Notes: generated by a model from the letters alone, not told the origin. A DNA stretch of 47,243 nt from Peptoniphilaceae bacterium (GCA_028723425.1 JAQYEZ010000045.1:1-47243); one strand, 5' to 3'. Counted from the stretch's first letter, positions 36,820 through 44,974 are shown. Program-made: numbers and translations.

Positions 36820-37538
36820 GATTCCCTCCTAACAAAAACAATATTATCATCTTTTGATAGCTTAGAATCATAGGAGTAACCCTCTAGCTCTATTTGTTTA
36901 ATTTTATCTATGGCTTCAATTTTATTTTGCACTATATATTTAAGCATCAATCCTCTCATTTGCTTGGCCCAAGCAACTACTGTTCTTAATTTGCCATTTT
37001 TATAATCTTTAAAATCTACCGTAACCATGCTTTGGTCTTTATTCAAAAAAGGCCAAAGAAGCTTGGCATATTCTTTTGAGGCTAGGTTTAATACCAGTTT
37101 ATCTTCCTTAAAAACTTCATTTTTTACCTTATCCTCCCAAAAATCATACATATTTATTTCTTTTATCATCATATCTAGCCTATAAGGTCTGATACCAGTC
37201 AAGGGCTTAAGAGCCCCATAAAGAGCAGAAAGTATGTATACTTTTTGATTTAAATACTCCAAATCTTCAAAATCATCTATAGAAAATTGCTTGTAAACTA
37301 AGCCATCATAGGTAAATATAGCAGGAGAATTCATTTCTTTAAAATCAAAATCTTGGTAAGCATAATAAACTTTTTCTGTCAAATCATCATTTAATTTAAA
37401 AATATTGCCAATCTCTGACATAGATTTATCTTTAAAAAAGTTAACCAAATATTTGCTTTCTTCTTTAAAAATAAGTGGACTTGTCTTAATATGATCTATT
37501 TGTTTAAAATTTTTAGCTGGTGAAATTATTATTTTCAT
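36816..37538 (-). CDS. yaaA: YaaA, peroxide-stress protein (DUF328/UPF0246)
   Basis: 240 residues. It starts MKIIISPAKNF, the YaaA signature, with YDGLVYKQF, LSALYGALKPLTGIRPYRLDM and the C-terminal ...GYSYDSKLSKDDNIVFVRR. In E. coli YaaA lowers intracellular free iron during H2O2 stress, protecting DNA and proteins. It leads the sbcDC-addBA repair operon (ATGA overlap with sbcD), and its promoter carries a PerR-type box, so context and family knowledge agree on peroxide defence. GAGAGG precedes the ATG. Confidence 0.93.
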   Translation of the reverse strand: MKIIISPAKNFKQIDHIKTSPLIFKEESKYLVNFFKDKSMSEIGNIFKLNDDLTEKVYYAYQDFDFKEMNSPAIFTYDGLVYKQFSIDDFEDLEYLNQKVYILSALYGALKPLTGIRPYRLDMMIKEINMYDFWEDKVKNEVFKEDKLVLNLASKEYAKLLWPFLNKDQSMVTVDFKDYKNGKLRTVVAWAKQMRGLMLKYIVQNKIEAIDKIKQIELEGYSYDSKLSKDDNIVFVRRES

Positions 37539-37550
37539 TGTGTCCTCTCT

Positions 37551-37565
37551 TTATAGTAATTATAA
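37551..37565 (-). promoter_or_regulatory. PerR box over the -10 of the yaaA operon
   Basis: Minus strand TTATAATTACTATAA matches the PerR consensus TTATAATNATTATAA at 13 of 14 fixed positions. An extended -10 (TGT-TATAAT, hexamer 37559-37564) lies within it, so bound PerR would block transcription. The -35 is weak (AGTTTT). Confidence 0.7.
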
Positions 37566-37675
37566 CATAAGAAAGAAAATGAAAACTTGATAATAGAAAA
37601 ACACAGCTTTATAAAATACTAGGAAAAAAAGATAAAAAATTCCTTTGCCTAGGTTGGCAAGAAAAGATTTTCTAT
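37566..37675. other. Spacer between yaaA promoter and zinc-operon terminator
   Basis: AT-rich non-coding DNA. The only visible structure is a 5-bp hairpin TTGCC/GGCAA (about 37651-37666), which on the minus strand is followed by AGGAATTTTTT and might be a weak backup terminator. No gene is seen. Confidence 0.4.
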
Positions 37676-37720
37676 AAAAAAATGCTAAATAAAGAACACA
37701 GATTTTTCTTTATTTAGCAT
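37675..37720 (-). terminator. Terminator of the zinc transporter operon
   Basis: Arms ATGCTAAATAAAGA (37682-37695) and TCTTTATTTAGCAT (37707-37720) pair perfectly over 14 bp. They are followed on the minus strand by seven T. The upstream arm includes the last codons and stop of the permease gene. Confidence 0.93.
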
Positions 37721-38531
37721 CTTTTTTGTTTTTTATTATTTTCTTATAAAAGTAAGAAAGAGCCGAAACTAAAACTAGGCCTATTACTGCAAGTACAACT
37801 GTTGCTCCTCCTGTCTTTATTCCGTAATTGTACGATAAGATAATCCCCGAAAGTAGAGAAATTATAGCAAAAATTATCGATAAGAAATAAGTTTGTTTAT
37901 AAGATCTGCCTATAAGTAAAGAAGTTGCAACGGGTATAACCATTAAACTTGTAACCATCAAAGCCCCAACCATTTTGGCAGAAATAGCTACCGTTATTGC
38001 TGTTAAAAATGTAAAAATCCCACTAATAAGATCAACCTTAACTCCTACAAGTCTTGCCATATCTGGGTCAATAGATATATATAAAAGTGCCCAATAAAGA
38101 TAAAGAGAAATAAAAATTACCGCAAGAGATACGGCTATTGCCATATATAAATCAACTTTAGTTAGGGTTGTAATTGAGCCAAAAAGATAGGATTCAAAAG
38201 AAGTTCCGCCTGGAGAAAAATCCGACAGTATAGCAGCAAGACCTATACCGGTAGACATGATAATAGCTGTTGCCATATCTCCATACTCTTTAAATTTTTT
38301 TCTAATTATCTCTGTGGCAAAGGCTGCAATAACACATATTATTAATGACCACCTGACTGGGTTTTGACCCAAAATAAGACCAATGCCAATACCTGCCAAG
38401 GAAGTATGGCTAAGGGCATCTCCAATCATGGAAGTTTTTCTATTTATCATAATAACTCCTATCATAGGAATAATTATGGCAAGTAGGGTTCCTACTATAA
38501 AGGCCCTTCTCATAAAATCATAAGCTAGCAT
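37710..38531 (-). CDS. znuB: Metal (zinc) ABC transporter permease, ZnuB-like
   Basis: 273 residues with about eight membrane helices of the ABC-3 permease family (MIGDALSHTSLAGIGIG, MVTSLMVIPVATSLL). Imports Zn2+ (or Mn2+) delivered by the lipoprotein 39194-40282, energised by 38525-39187. It overlaps the ATPase gene by 7 nt and ends in a strong terminator. Zinc is preferred over manganese because of the His-rich binding protein and the neighbouring Fur-family regulator. Confidence 0.9.
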   Translation of the reverse strand: MLAYDFMRRAFIVGTLLAIIIPMIGVIMINRKTSMIGDALSHTSLAGIGIGLILGQNPVRWSLIICVIAAFATEIIRKKFKEYGDMATAIIMSTGIGLAAILSDFSPGGTSFESYLFGSITTLTKVDLYMAIAVSLAVIFISLYLYWALLYISIDPDMARLVGVKVDLISGIFTFLTAITVAISAKMVGALMVTSLMVIPVATSLLIGRSYKQTYFLSIIFAIISLLSGIILSYNYGIKTGGATVVLAVIGLVLVSALSYFYKKIIKNKKDAK

Positions 38532-39187
38532 ATTATCCTTCCATTTTCTATTTTAACAATCTTATTTACATAATCTTTTACAATATTCATCTCATGAGTA
38601 ATAATAACTATAGTTTTTTTGTGGTGAGTATTTAAATGATAGAGAAGTCTTAAAAATTCAGTCTTACTTGTAAGATCAATTCCAACAGTAGGCTCATCCA
38701 AAATCAAAATATCTGGATTTGCTACTATAGCTCTTGCTATCATTACCTTTTGTTTTTGACCGCCTGATAAATCTTTAAAGATAAGATTTTCAAGTTTACT
38801 AATACCCAGTGTCTTAAAAGCTATATCAACTTTTTCCCACTGTTTAGGGCCTGGTCTATTAAGAAAATTAAATTCCTTAAAAAGATTCATCACTACATAT
38901 TCCTTGCAAGTTACAGGAAATGATATTTTCGTTAGGTCATTTACTTGGGGAACATAGCCCAATCTCTCAAAGGCATTAAAATCTTCTATATCCTTACCTA
39001 AAAGTTTGATAGAGCCACCATCTTTTTTTAAACTTCCCAAAATAAGCTTTAATAAAGTAGACTTTCCGCTACCGTTTTCTCCAACGATAGCTAGAAAGTC
39101 TCCTTCTTCTACATTTAAGCTTATATCCTTTAAAACATATTCAGTTGTATAAGCAAATTTTAAATTGTTAATTTCAATTAAATTCAT
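38525..39187 (-). CDS. znuC: Metal (zinc) ABC transporter ATPase, ZnuC-like
   Basis: 220 residues. Walker A GENGSGKSTLLKL (~36), signature LSGGQKQKVMIARAI, Walker B ILILDEPTVGID, His switch VIITHEM. A standard short metal-type ATPase placed between the binding-protein gene (6-nt gap) and the permease gene (7-nt overlap). Confidence 0.92.
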   Translation of the reverse strand: MNLIEINNLKFAYTTEYVLKDISLNVEEGDFLAIVGENGSGKSTLLKLILGSLKKDGGSIKLLGKDIEDFNAFERLGYVPQVNDLTKISFPVTCKEYVVMNLFKEFNFLNRPGPKQWEKVDIAFKTLGISKLENLIFKDLSGGQKQKVMIARAIVANPDILILDEPTVGIDLTSKTEFLRLLYHLNTHHKKTIVIITHEMNIVKDYVNKIVKIENGRIIC

Positions 39188-39193
39188 TTTTAC

Positions 39194-40282
39194 CTATTTT
39201 TCCAAAGATTGATAAATTGCCTCTAAGTTTTCTTTAATCAAATCTTGGTAATGAACCTCATTTTTCAAATCTTCTTTTGAAGCAAATTCAAGTGTTGCCA
39301 ATGGCTTAGCACTTCCAGAAATTTCATTAGCTATAGCTTGTGCTGCCTTGTCAGAGCCACCTCTTTCATAGAAAATTGTATTGATATTTTCCTTCTTTAC
39401 CTTATCGGTTACTTCTTGCATAGTTTTTGCATCTGGTTCTTTTGTAGATGTAATTCCCGTTAATGGAATTTGTTCCAAATCAAAGTCTCTGCACAAGTAA
39501 GCAAAAGCCTCATGAGGAACTACAAATTCATTGGATTTTTTAGATTCAAATTTTTTCTTATATTCACTTACAAGACTATCAAGTTCTTTGGCAATTTTTT
39601 CATAATTTGCCTTATAATAATCCTTATTGTCTGGGTCTATCTCTGAAAGTTTATCACTAATAACTTTTGCTTGTTCTTTTCCCATTACAGGTGATATCCA
39701 AGTGTGAGGATCAAACTCTCCATTGTGTTCATGGTCATGGTCTTCTTCATGATCTTGATCTTCGTGGTCATCTTGATCTTCATCTTTTTTATCTTCATGG
39801 TCATCTAAGTCTTCTTCATGTTCATCTTCGTGATCATGGTCGTCTGCGTCAGCTTTTATTAAATCCAAGCCCTTAGTTGTATCAAGAATTTCTACATCTG
39901 ATGATCCAGAAACAGAATCTTTCCAACTTTCCATACCAGCTCCGTTAATGATTAGAAGATTTGCTTCGTTCAAATTTGCCAAATCTTTAGCTGATGCTTC
40001 CCAATCATGAGCTTCAGTTTCTAGACTACCTAAATTCTCTACATCCATTTTATCACCTGCAATTTGTTTTGTAAGGTCATAAATTGGATAAAATGATGTA
40101 TAAACTAACTTTTTACTATTTTCTTTTTTTGTTTCTGCTTTAGTATCTGATGTAGTATCAGAAGTAGTATCGGAAGTTGATACTTGTGATCCTTGATCTG
40201 TATTTTCATTATTATTTTGCTTACCGCAAGCTGAAAAAACTATTGTTCCTGCAAGTAATAAAGCTAAATATTTTTTATTCAT
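39194..40282 (-). CDS. znuA: Zinc-binding lipoprotein of ABC importer, ZnuA/AdcA-like
   Basis: 362 residues. Lipoprotein signal ending FSAC (Cys19); a repetitive Ser-Asp-Thr-Thr linker (~33-50); then the cluster A-1 binding fold with FYPIYDLT, FDPHTWISP, VPHEAFAYL and the late FYERGGSD. Between residues ~145 and 195 is an exceptionally Asp/Glu/His-rich loop with about nine His, the zinc-collecting loop of ZnuA-type proteins. GGAGG precedes the ATG. Expression probably controlled through the palindrome at 40293-40311. Confidence 0.93.
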   Translation of the reverse strand: MNKKYLALLLAGTIVFSACGKQNNNENTDQGSQVSTSDTTSDTTSDTKAETKKENSKKLVYTSFYPIYDLTKQIAGDKMDVENLGSLETEAHDWEASAKDLANLNEANLLIINGAGMESWKDSVSGSSDVEILDTTKGLDLIKADADDHDHEDEHEEDLDDHEDKKDEDQDDHEDQDHEEDHDHEHNGEFDPHTWISPVMGKEQAKVISDKLSEIDPDNKDYYKANYEKIAKELDSLVSEYKKKFESKKSNEFVVPHEAFAYLCRDFDLEQIPLTGITSTKEPDAKTMQEVTDKVKKENINTIFYERGGSDKAAQAIANEISGSAKPLATLEFASKEDLKNEVHYQDLIKENLEAIYQSLEK

Positions 40283-40292
40283 ATTTCCTCCT

Positions 40293-40311
40293 ATTGCAAA
40301 CCGTTTGCAAT
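40293..40311. promoter_or_regulatory. 19-bp perfect palindrome, probable Zur operator
   Basis: ATTGCAAACCGTTTGCAAT is a perfect 9-1-9 inverted repeat between znuA and the divergent Fur-family gene. It covers the predicted transcription start of znuA (~40309), just after its -10. Fur-family sites have an odd centre like this one, but the bases differ from the Bacillus Zur box (TCGTAATNATTACGA). Confidence 0.75.
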
Positions 40312-40315
40312 TAGT

Positions 40316-40343
40316 ATTATATTCTATTTTATTATCCTGTCAA
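40316..40343 (-). promoter_or_regulatory. Promoter of the zinc transporter operon
   Basis: Minus strand TTGACA (40338-40343), 16-bp spacer, TATAAT (40316-40321). Consensus hexamers imply a strong promoter that must be repressed, in line with the palindrome at the start site. Confidence 0.8.
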
Positions 40344-40349
40344 CTAAAG

Positions 40350-40355
40350 TATAAT
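40350..40355 (+). promoter_or_regulatory. -10 box of the Fur-family gene
   Basis: TATAAT on the plus strand, with AAGGAG at 40366-40371 and ATG at 40382 downstream. The -35 (TTTTAT, about 40327) is weak. Confidence 0.5.
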
Positions 40356-40381
40356 AATATTTAATAAGGAGTGTGGTTTTA

Positions 40382-40798
40382 ATGCATACAGAAGAAATAC
40401 TAAAAGATAAGGGCCTTAGAGTTACAAAACCAAGGTCCATTATACTTGAGACAATATATAAGCTAAAAAGACCAATATCAGCTGAAGAAATATATAAGAT
40501 AATAGGAGAGAATAACCAATATCTAAATCTTTCAACAGTATATAGAAATCTAAAAACTTTGGTTGACAAAAATGTCCTCTTAAAAAATACAGATCTTGAT
40601 GGAGTTTCCTATTTCCAATTAAATATTCAAGCCCACAAGCACTTTATCACTTGCATAAAATGTGGAAAAAAAGTAACCATAGAAAATTGCCCAATAGATG
40701 AATTTTCTCACCAAGTAGAAGAAGAAACTGGTTTTACAGTAAGAAGCCACAATTTCGAATTTACAGGCATATGCCCTGACTGTATGAAGAATTTATAA
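40382..40798 (+). CDS. zur: Fur-family metalloregulator, probably Zur
   Basis: 138 residues. A winged helix (RVTKPRSIILETIYKLKRPISAEEIYKII...LSTVYRNLKTLVDKNVL) is followed by a metal-sensing and dimerisation domain with AHKHFITCIKCGKKV and a second CxxC near the end (CPDC), the structural zinc site. Divergence from a zinc importer suggests Zur rather than Fur or PerR. The ATG at 40382 is chosen because AAGGAG lies 10 nt upstream; an in-frame GTG at 40373 is too close to it. A strong terminator follows. PerR must be encoded elsewhere unless this protein does both jobs. Confidence 0.85.
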   Translation: MHTEEILKDKGLRVTKPRSIILETIYKLKRPISAEEIYKIIGENNQYLNLSTVYRNLKTLVDKNVLLKNTDLDGVSYFQLNIQAHKHFITCIKCGKKVTIENCPIDEFSHQVEEETGFTVRSHNFEFTGICPDCMKNL

Positions 40799-40805
40799 TA
40801 TAAAT

Positions 40806-40855
40806 AAAACTGAGCTTTTGCAAGTTAATAAATACTCGCAAAAACTCAGTTTTTT
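40806..40855. terminator. Terminator after the Fur-family gene
   Basis: Arms 40806-40821 and 40838-40853 (AAAACTGAG...CTCAGTTTT core, one mismatch) are followed on the plus strand by a T-run. On the minus strand TTTTATTTATA follows, so it may also stop transcripts leaving the tRNA gene. Confidence 0.88.
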
Positions 40856-40930
40856 ATCTAGTATTTGATTTCATAATATCTTATATAAAATTAGCACTAT
40901 CACATATATAGTTACTGAGAGACTTAATCT

Positions 40931-41004
40931 TGGCACGCCAAAGAGGACTTGAACCTCTACCTTAAGCTTCGGACACTTCTATTCTACCTTTAAACTATTG
41001 GCGC
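40931..41004 (-). tRNA. tRNA-Arg (anticodon CCG)
   Basis: 74 nt with CCA encoded. Acceptor stem GCGCCAA/TTGGCGT (first pair G-U), D arm GTTT...GAAT with GG in the loop, anticodon loop GTCCGAA (anticodon CCG, U33 present), T arm AGAGG TTCAAGT CCTCT. The anticodon stem has a mismatch at its outer pair (G27-A43). It reads the rare CGG codon. No promoter is visible in front; it seems to be cut from the nadE-phosphoesterase transcript. Its first 26 nt are also the end of the phosphoesterase reading frame. Confidence 0.85.
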
Positions 41005-41791
41005 CTTTTAGGGTAATATTTGAAAATTGAATCCTATTTAAAAACCTCAAGTTGTATTTAGTGTTTCCCATACCTGAGTCTATATAGATTTTGAAGTTTT
41101 TATAAGCAAATACTCCCTTGTCATATTTGGGAAAGAATCCTTCTCCAGGAGCCCAAAGTGCCCCTATAAAAGGAAGTCTTACTTGCCCACCATGGGTATG
41201 GCCAGAAAATACAAAGTCTTCCTTGCCATTATAATTATCTCTAATACACTTAGAGTGGTGGGCTAAGACTATATTAACATATTCTGGTCTTGCTTTAAAG
41301 GTTGAATAGTCAAAACCAAAATATTCACTCCCAAATATATATACTAGATTTCCATTAACTTCTATCAAATCATCTGAATTTCTCAAGATTATTACCTTAT
41401 TTGCTCTTAATCTTTGTAAAAACTCATTTAGAAGTGGCCCTCTTTCTTCATGATTTCCCAAGATATAATAGATTTTTTTATCTATATCTTTTAATTTTTC
41501 TATAAAGGAGATTGTCTTAGCTATTTTTACTTTTTCTCCATAGTCATTAATATCGCCTGTCAATATAAGAAAATCTGGATCAAAATCCTTGATTTTTTCC
41601 ATAAAAAAGTCCATATTTTTTATTGTATTTGAGTGAAGATCCGATATTTGTGTGATTTTTATTTTATTTTTTATTTTTGTTGAGCTCATCGTGACCTTAT
41701 TTTCTTTGACATAAAAGCACTGATAGTCTAGATACTTATACAGACACAAGAGCCCAATAAAAATTAGGCCCAATATTATTTTATAATTCAT
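40979..41791 (-). CDS. Membrane-anchored metallophosphoesterase (YkuE-like)
   Basis: 270 residues. One N-terminal membrane helix (~3-20), then calcineurin-type motifs ISDLHSN, LTGDIND, LGNHEERG, LAHHSKC and SGHTHGGQVRLP. Substrate not given by sequence; related proteins act on UDP-diacylglucosamine-like or other phosphodiesters. The reading frame runs past the usual family end (...NITLK) into the tRNA-Arg gene and stops there at a TAG, adding GANSLKVE. It overlaps nadE by 11 nt at its start. Confidence 0.88.
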   Translation of the reverse strand: MNYKIILGLIFIGLLCLYKYLDYQCFYVKENKVTMSSTKIKNKIKITQISDLHSNTIKNMDFFMEKIKDFDPDFLILTGDINDYGEKVKIAKTISFIEKLKDIDKKIYYILGNHEERGPLLNEFLQRLRANKVIILRNSDDLIEVNGNLVYIFGSEYFGFDYSTFKARPEYVNIVLAHHSKCIRDNYNGKEDFVFSGHTHGGQVRLPFIGALWAPGEGFFPKYDKGVFAYKNFKIYIDSGMGNTKYNLRFLNRIQFSNITLKGANSLKVE

Positions 41792-43610
41792 TTAGTTTTC
41801 TTATATAAAGTGTACTTTCCATATCTGATGGAAGCCTATAGCCAGTTCTTGGTGATAGAGTCTTTTTTCTTACTGCAGGACTATCAACTGAAGTTGATCT
41901 TTTGAATTGGCTAGATATAAATCTTTTATAAAAAGATTTCAACCATTTTTTTATTGTTTTGTCATCATATTTTTCACCAAAGGCAATTTTTGCATCAGAA
42001 TAAACTTTTTCTACTTCATAACCCTTATCCAAAGTTTCATAGATAAAGAAGTCTATAAGCTCATAAGGTCCTAAGATATCTTCAGTTTTTTGACTAATTT
42101 CTCCATCTTTTTCCTTTACAAGCTCTGGAGATATAGGCGTATCTAAAATTTCTGTTAGAACTTCAGATAGTTTTTTATTTGAGCTTGTTTCTGCCAAGTA
42201 TCTAATTATATATCTGATTTCAGTTTTTGTAAGACTTGAATTTAAAGAGTAATTTGACATATGGTCCCCATTATATGTTGCAAAACCTTGAGCTATTTCT
42301 GATAAATCCCCTGTTCCAATAACTATAGCCCCATACATATTGGCAATATCTAGCAAAACTTGGGTTCTTTCTCTAGCTTGTGCATTTTCGTAGGCAGTAT
42401 CCTTGTTTTCTATATCATGACCTATGTCTATTAAATGTTGGGTAACAGATTTTGTTATATCAATTTCTTTTAAGTCTATATTTAGGGCTTGGCATAATTT
42501 GTATGCATTGGATTTTGTCCTATCACTAGTAGCAAAGGCTGGCATAGTATAGGCTAAGATGTTATTTTTATCAAGTTTTCCTATTTTAAATGCCTCTACT
42601 ATTGATAAAAGTGCCATCGTTGAGTCAAGTCCTCCAGAAACTCCCAGGCAAACTTTTTCGATGTTTATATTATTCATCCTATTTAAAAGACCTAGAGCTT
42701 GAATTTCTAATACATCTGTGCAAAACTTGGCCCTATCTTCATAAGGTGGAAGATATGGGAAAGGATGTACTTTTATCTTTTTTTCTGTTAGGTTATTGAA
42801 ATTAATATATATAAAGTCATCAATGTAGCTATCATTTGCATATTTTTTAAATTCATAATCTTTGATATAATAGGCTGGCCCAAATTTTTCACTTTCTTCT
42901 ATTTTTCCATCATTTGCTATTATATTTAAACCTTCATAAACAAAGTCAGTTGAAGATTCTCCGAAACCTGTAGATGTATATACATAGGTTATACCTTTTG
43001 ATAGATATTTTATTTTTTCTTCAATCTCCTTTCCACTTAGGGCATATCTAGTTGATGCTTGTGGATTTAAAATTATATCTACTCCTTTTTCTTTAAATTT
43101 TAAGGAGTTAGGAATTATTTTTTCTTCATCTTCTCCTATAGATACTGCTATTTTTATGCCATTTGCTTCTATAAATTCATCATTAAGTTGATAAATATCC
43201 TCGTCTATAAAAGAATATTTTTCATAATCATCAGAAAATATTTCTTTTTCATAATCTTTTAAATTCTCTTTAGCATAACCACCAAGAATTCTACCATTAT
43301 TTATTAGCATTACTGCATTAACTAATTTACCGCTGGCCTTGAAGGGTAAACCTACTGTAAAGAGTAAATCATATTTTTCTGAAAAATCTTTTAATTCATA
43401 AAGGGCATTTTTGCTATCCTTTATTATATTTTTATCCAAGTAACCATGGTAGAGAGATGCCCCAGTTAGGCTAAGCTCTGGAAAAGAAAGTATATTTACC
43501 TTTTCTTGTTCAGCCCTTTCTATTTCCTTTTTAATACTTTTTAAGTTCTCATAAACATTACCAAGCTTGGTCTTAAAACTTACTGATTTAATTTTTATAT
43601 TTTTTCTCAT
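41781..43610 (-). CDS. nadE: NAD+ synthetase with inactivated glutaminase domain
   Basis: 609 residues, a two-domain NadE. The C-terminal synthetase (~300-609) is intact: GVSGGLDSTMALL P-loop, GTGDLSEIAQGFATYNGDHMSNY and TKTEIRYIIRYL. The N-terminal nitrilase-type glutaminase (~1-270) keeps Glu45 (FPELSLTG) and Lys114 (YAKENL), but the nucleophile Cys of ICEDLW is Gly159 (SIGEDEE); the codon is GGA at 43134-43136. It should therefore use free ammonia, unless another subunit supplies it. The last step of NAD+ synthesis: deamido-NAD to NAD. Confidence 0.9.
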   Translation of the reverse strand: MRKNIKIKSVSFKTKLGNVYENLKSIKKEIERAEQEKVNILSFPELSLTGASLYHGYLDKNIIKDSKNALYELKDFSEKYDLLFTVGLPFKASGKLVNAVMLINNGRILGGYAKENLKDYEKEIFSDDYEKYSFIDEDIYQLNDEFIEANGIKIAVSIGEDEEKIIPNSLKFKEKGVDIILNPQASTRYALSGKEIEEKIKYLSKGITYVYTSTGFGESSTDFVYEGLNIIANDGKIEESEKFGPAYYIKDYEFKKYANDSYIDDFIYINFNNLTEKKIKVHPFPYLPPYEDRAKFCTDVLEIQALGLLNRMNNINIEKVCLGVSGGLDSTMALLSIVEAFKIGKLDKNNILAYTMPAFATSDRTKSNAYKLCQALNIDLKEIDITKSVTQHLIDIGHDIENKDTAYENAQARERTQVLLDIANMYGAIVIGTGDLSEIAQGFATYNGDHMSNYSLNSSLTKTEIRYIIRYLAETSSNKKLSEVLTEILDTPISPELVKEKDGEISQKTEDILGPYELIDFFIYETLDKGYEVEKVYSDAKIAFGEKYDDKTIKKWLKSFYKRFISSQFKRSTSVDSPAVRKKTLSPRTGYRLPSDMESTLYIRKLNEL

Positions 43611-43678
43611 AATTACCTCATTTAATACTATACTAATTTATACATTATTTTAACCTAAAATACGAAAAATCTCAAAAG

Positions 43679-43702
43679 AAAAAAGAGCCTCCGAAAGGAG
43701 AC
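43679..43702 (-). terminator. Terminator after the flavodiiron gene
   Basis: On the minus strand GTCTCC-TTTC-GGAGGC (43687-43702) forms a 6-bp stem with one G-U pair and a 4-nt loop, followed by TCTTTTTTCTTTT. It ends the acyl-CoA dehydrogenase/flavodiiron operon before nadE. Confidence 0.88.
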
Positions 43703-43717
43703 CCTAATTTACTGTTT

Positions 43718-44974
43718 TTATTTCTTTTTACCTTTATTTTGAGAAGCAGATTTTTCTTTATCTTCTCTTCTCTTCTTCAGAGAATCTTTGATACCAGAAA
43801 CAATATCAAGAAGTTCTGGCTCTTTCATATCACTAAGTGATGATACTATTTCTAGGCTTTCTGGAAGAACATCCATTAGTTTCATATCATTGTCTAACAT
43901 TTCTTCCATCTTTTCAGCAGCTTGTGGTGCCCATGAACCGTTTCCTATAATTGTTACAGCTCTATTTTGGATATTAAGAGCTGACATATCATTGATGAAA
44001 TCTTTCATCTTAGGATATACGCCTAGGTTATAAGTTACTGAAGCTAGAACAAGGTTTGTATATTTGAATGTTAAAGCTATAAGTTCAGATACATCTGTGT
44101 TTGAAACATCTCTTAAAGCTATGTTTGTAATTCCTGCTTCACATAGTTGTGCTGCTAGTGATTGGGCTGCATATTCTGTATTACCATACATTGATGCATA
44201 AACTATTAGTACACCTTCTTCTTCTGGTTCATATGTTGCCCAATGTATATATTTATCAAGAAGATATCCTATATCTTTTCTCCAAACAAGACCATGAAGT
44301 GGGCAGATGTATTTAATATCTAAGCCACCTGCTTTTGCCAATACATTTTGTACAAATGTACCATATTTACCAACAATGTTTGTGTAATATCTACGTGCTT
44401 CGTCAAGATAATCTCTATCCCAGTTAACTTCATCAGCAAATAGTCTTCCGTTATTAGCTATAAATGAACCGAATGCGTCAGCAGAGAATAAAACTCCATT
44501 TGTTACATCAAAAGTCATCAAAACTTCTGGCCAGTGAACCATTGGAGCCTCAACAAAGGCAAAGGTATGTTTACCAAAGTTCATTGTGTCGCCTTCTTTT
44601 ACTTCAATATATCTATCATCTACATGGAAACCAAATTGTCTCATGAAGAGGACAGCTTTTTCTGAAGCAATTAGTGTTGCATTTGGATATTCATTTAAAA
44701 CTAAGTCTATAGAAGCAGCATGGTCTGGTTCCATATGGTTAATTAAAAGATAATCTAAATCTCTTCCATTAAGAACATGTTTAACATTGTTTAGGTAATC
44801 TCTTGCTATTGCCCAGTCAACTGTATCTACTAAAACTGTTTTTTCGTCCATTAAAAGGTATGAGTTGTAAGAAACACCTTGTGGGATTGGAAAAATATTT
44901 TCAAATAGATGAAGTCTTCTGTCATCCCCACCCACATAGTATAAATCGTCTGTAACTTTTCTAACTGTATACAT
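43718..44974 (-). CDS. fprA: FprA-type flavodiiron protein (A-type flavoprotein)
   Basis: 418 residues. Residues 1-250 are a beta-lactamase-like di-iron domain with all ligands: H80-x-E82-x-D84-H85 (HMEPDH), the His of VHWPE, Asp of SADAFG and His of PLHGLVW. Residues ~255-400 are an FMN flavodoxin domain (VYASMYGNTEYAA). There is no extra rubredoxin or flavin-reductase domain, so it is class A and needs an outside electron donor, normally rubredoxin. In clostridia FprA reduces O2 (or NO) to water. It lies 12 nt after the acyl-CoA dehydrogenase fusion. Confidence 0.93.
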   Translation of the reverse strand: MYTVRKVTDDLYYVGGDDRRLHLFENIFPIPQGVSYNSYLLMDEKTVLVDTVDWAIARDYLNNVKHVLNGRDLDYLLINHMEPDHAASIDLVLNEYPNATLIASEKAVLFMRQFGFHVDDRYIEVKEGDTMNFGKHTFAFVEAPMVHWPEVLMTFDVTNGVLFSADAFGSFIANNGRLFADEVNWDRDYLDEARRYYTNIVGKYGTFVQNVLAKAGGLDIKYICPLHGLVWRKDIGYLLDKYIHWATYEPEEEGVLIVYASMYGNTEYAAQSLAAQLCEAGITNIALRDVSNTDVSELIALTFKYTNLVLASVTYNLGVYPKMKDFINDMSALNIQNRAVTIIGNGSWAPQAAEKMEEMLDNDMKLMDVLPESLEIVSSLSDMKEPELLDIVSGIKDSLKKRREDKEKSASQNKGKKK

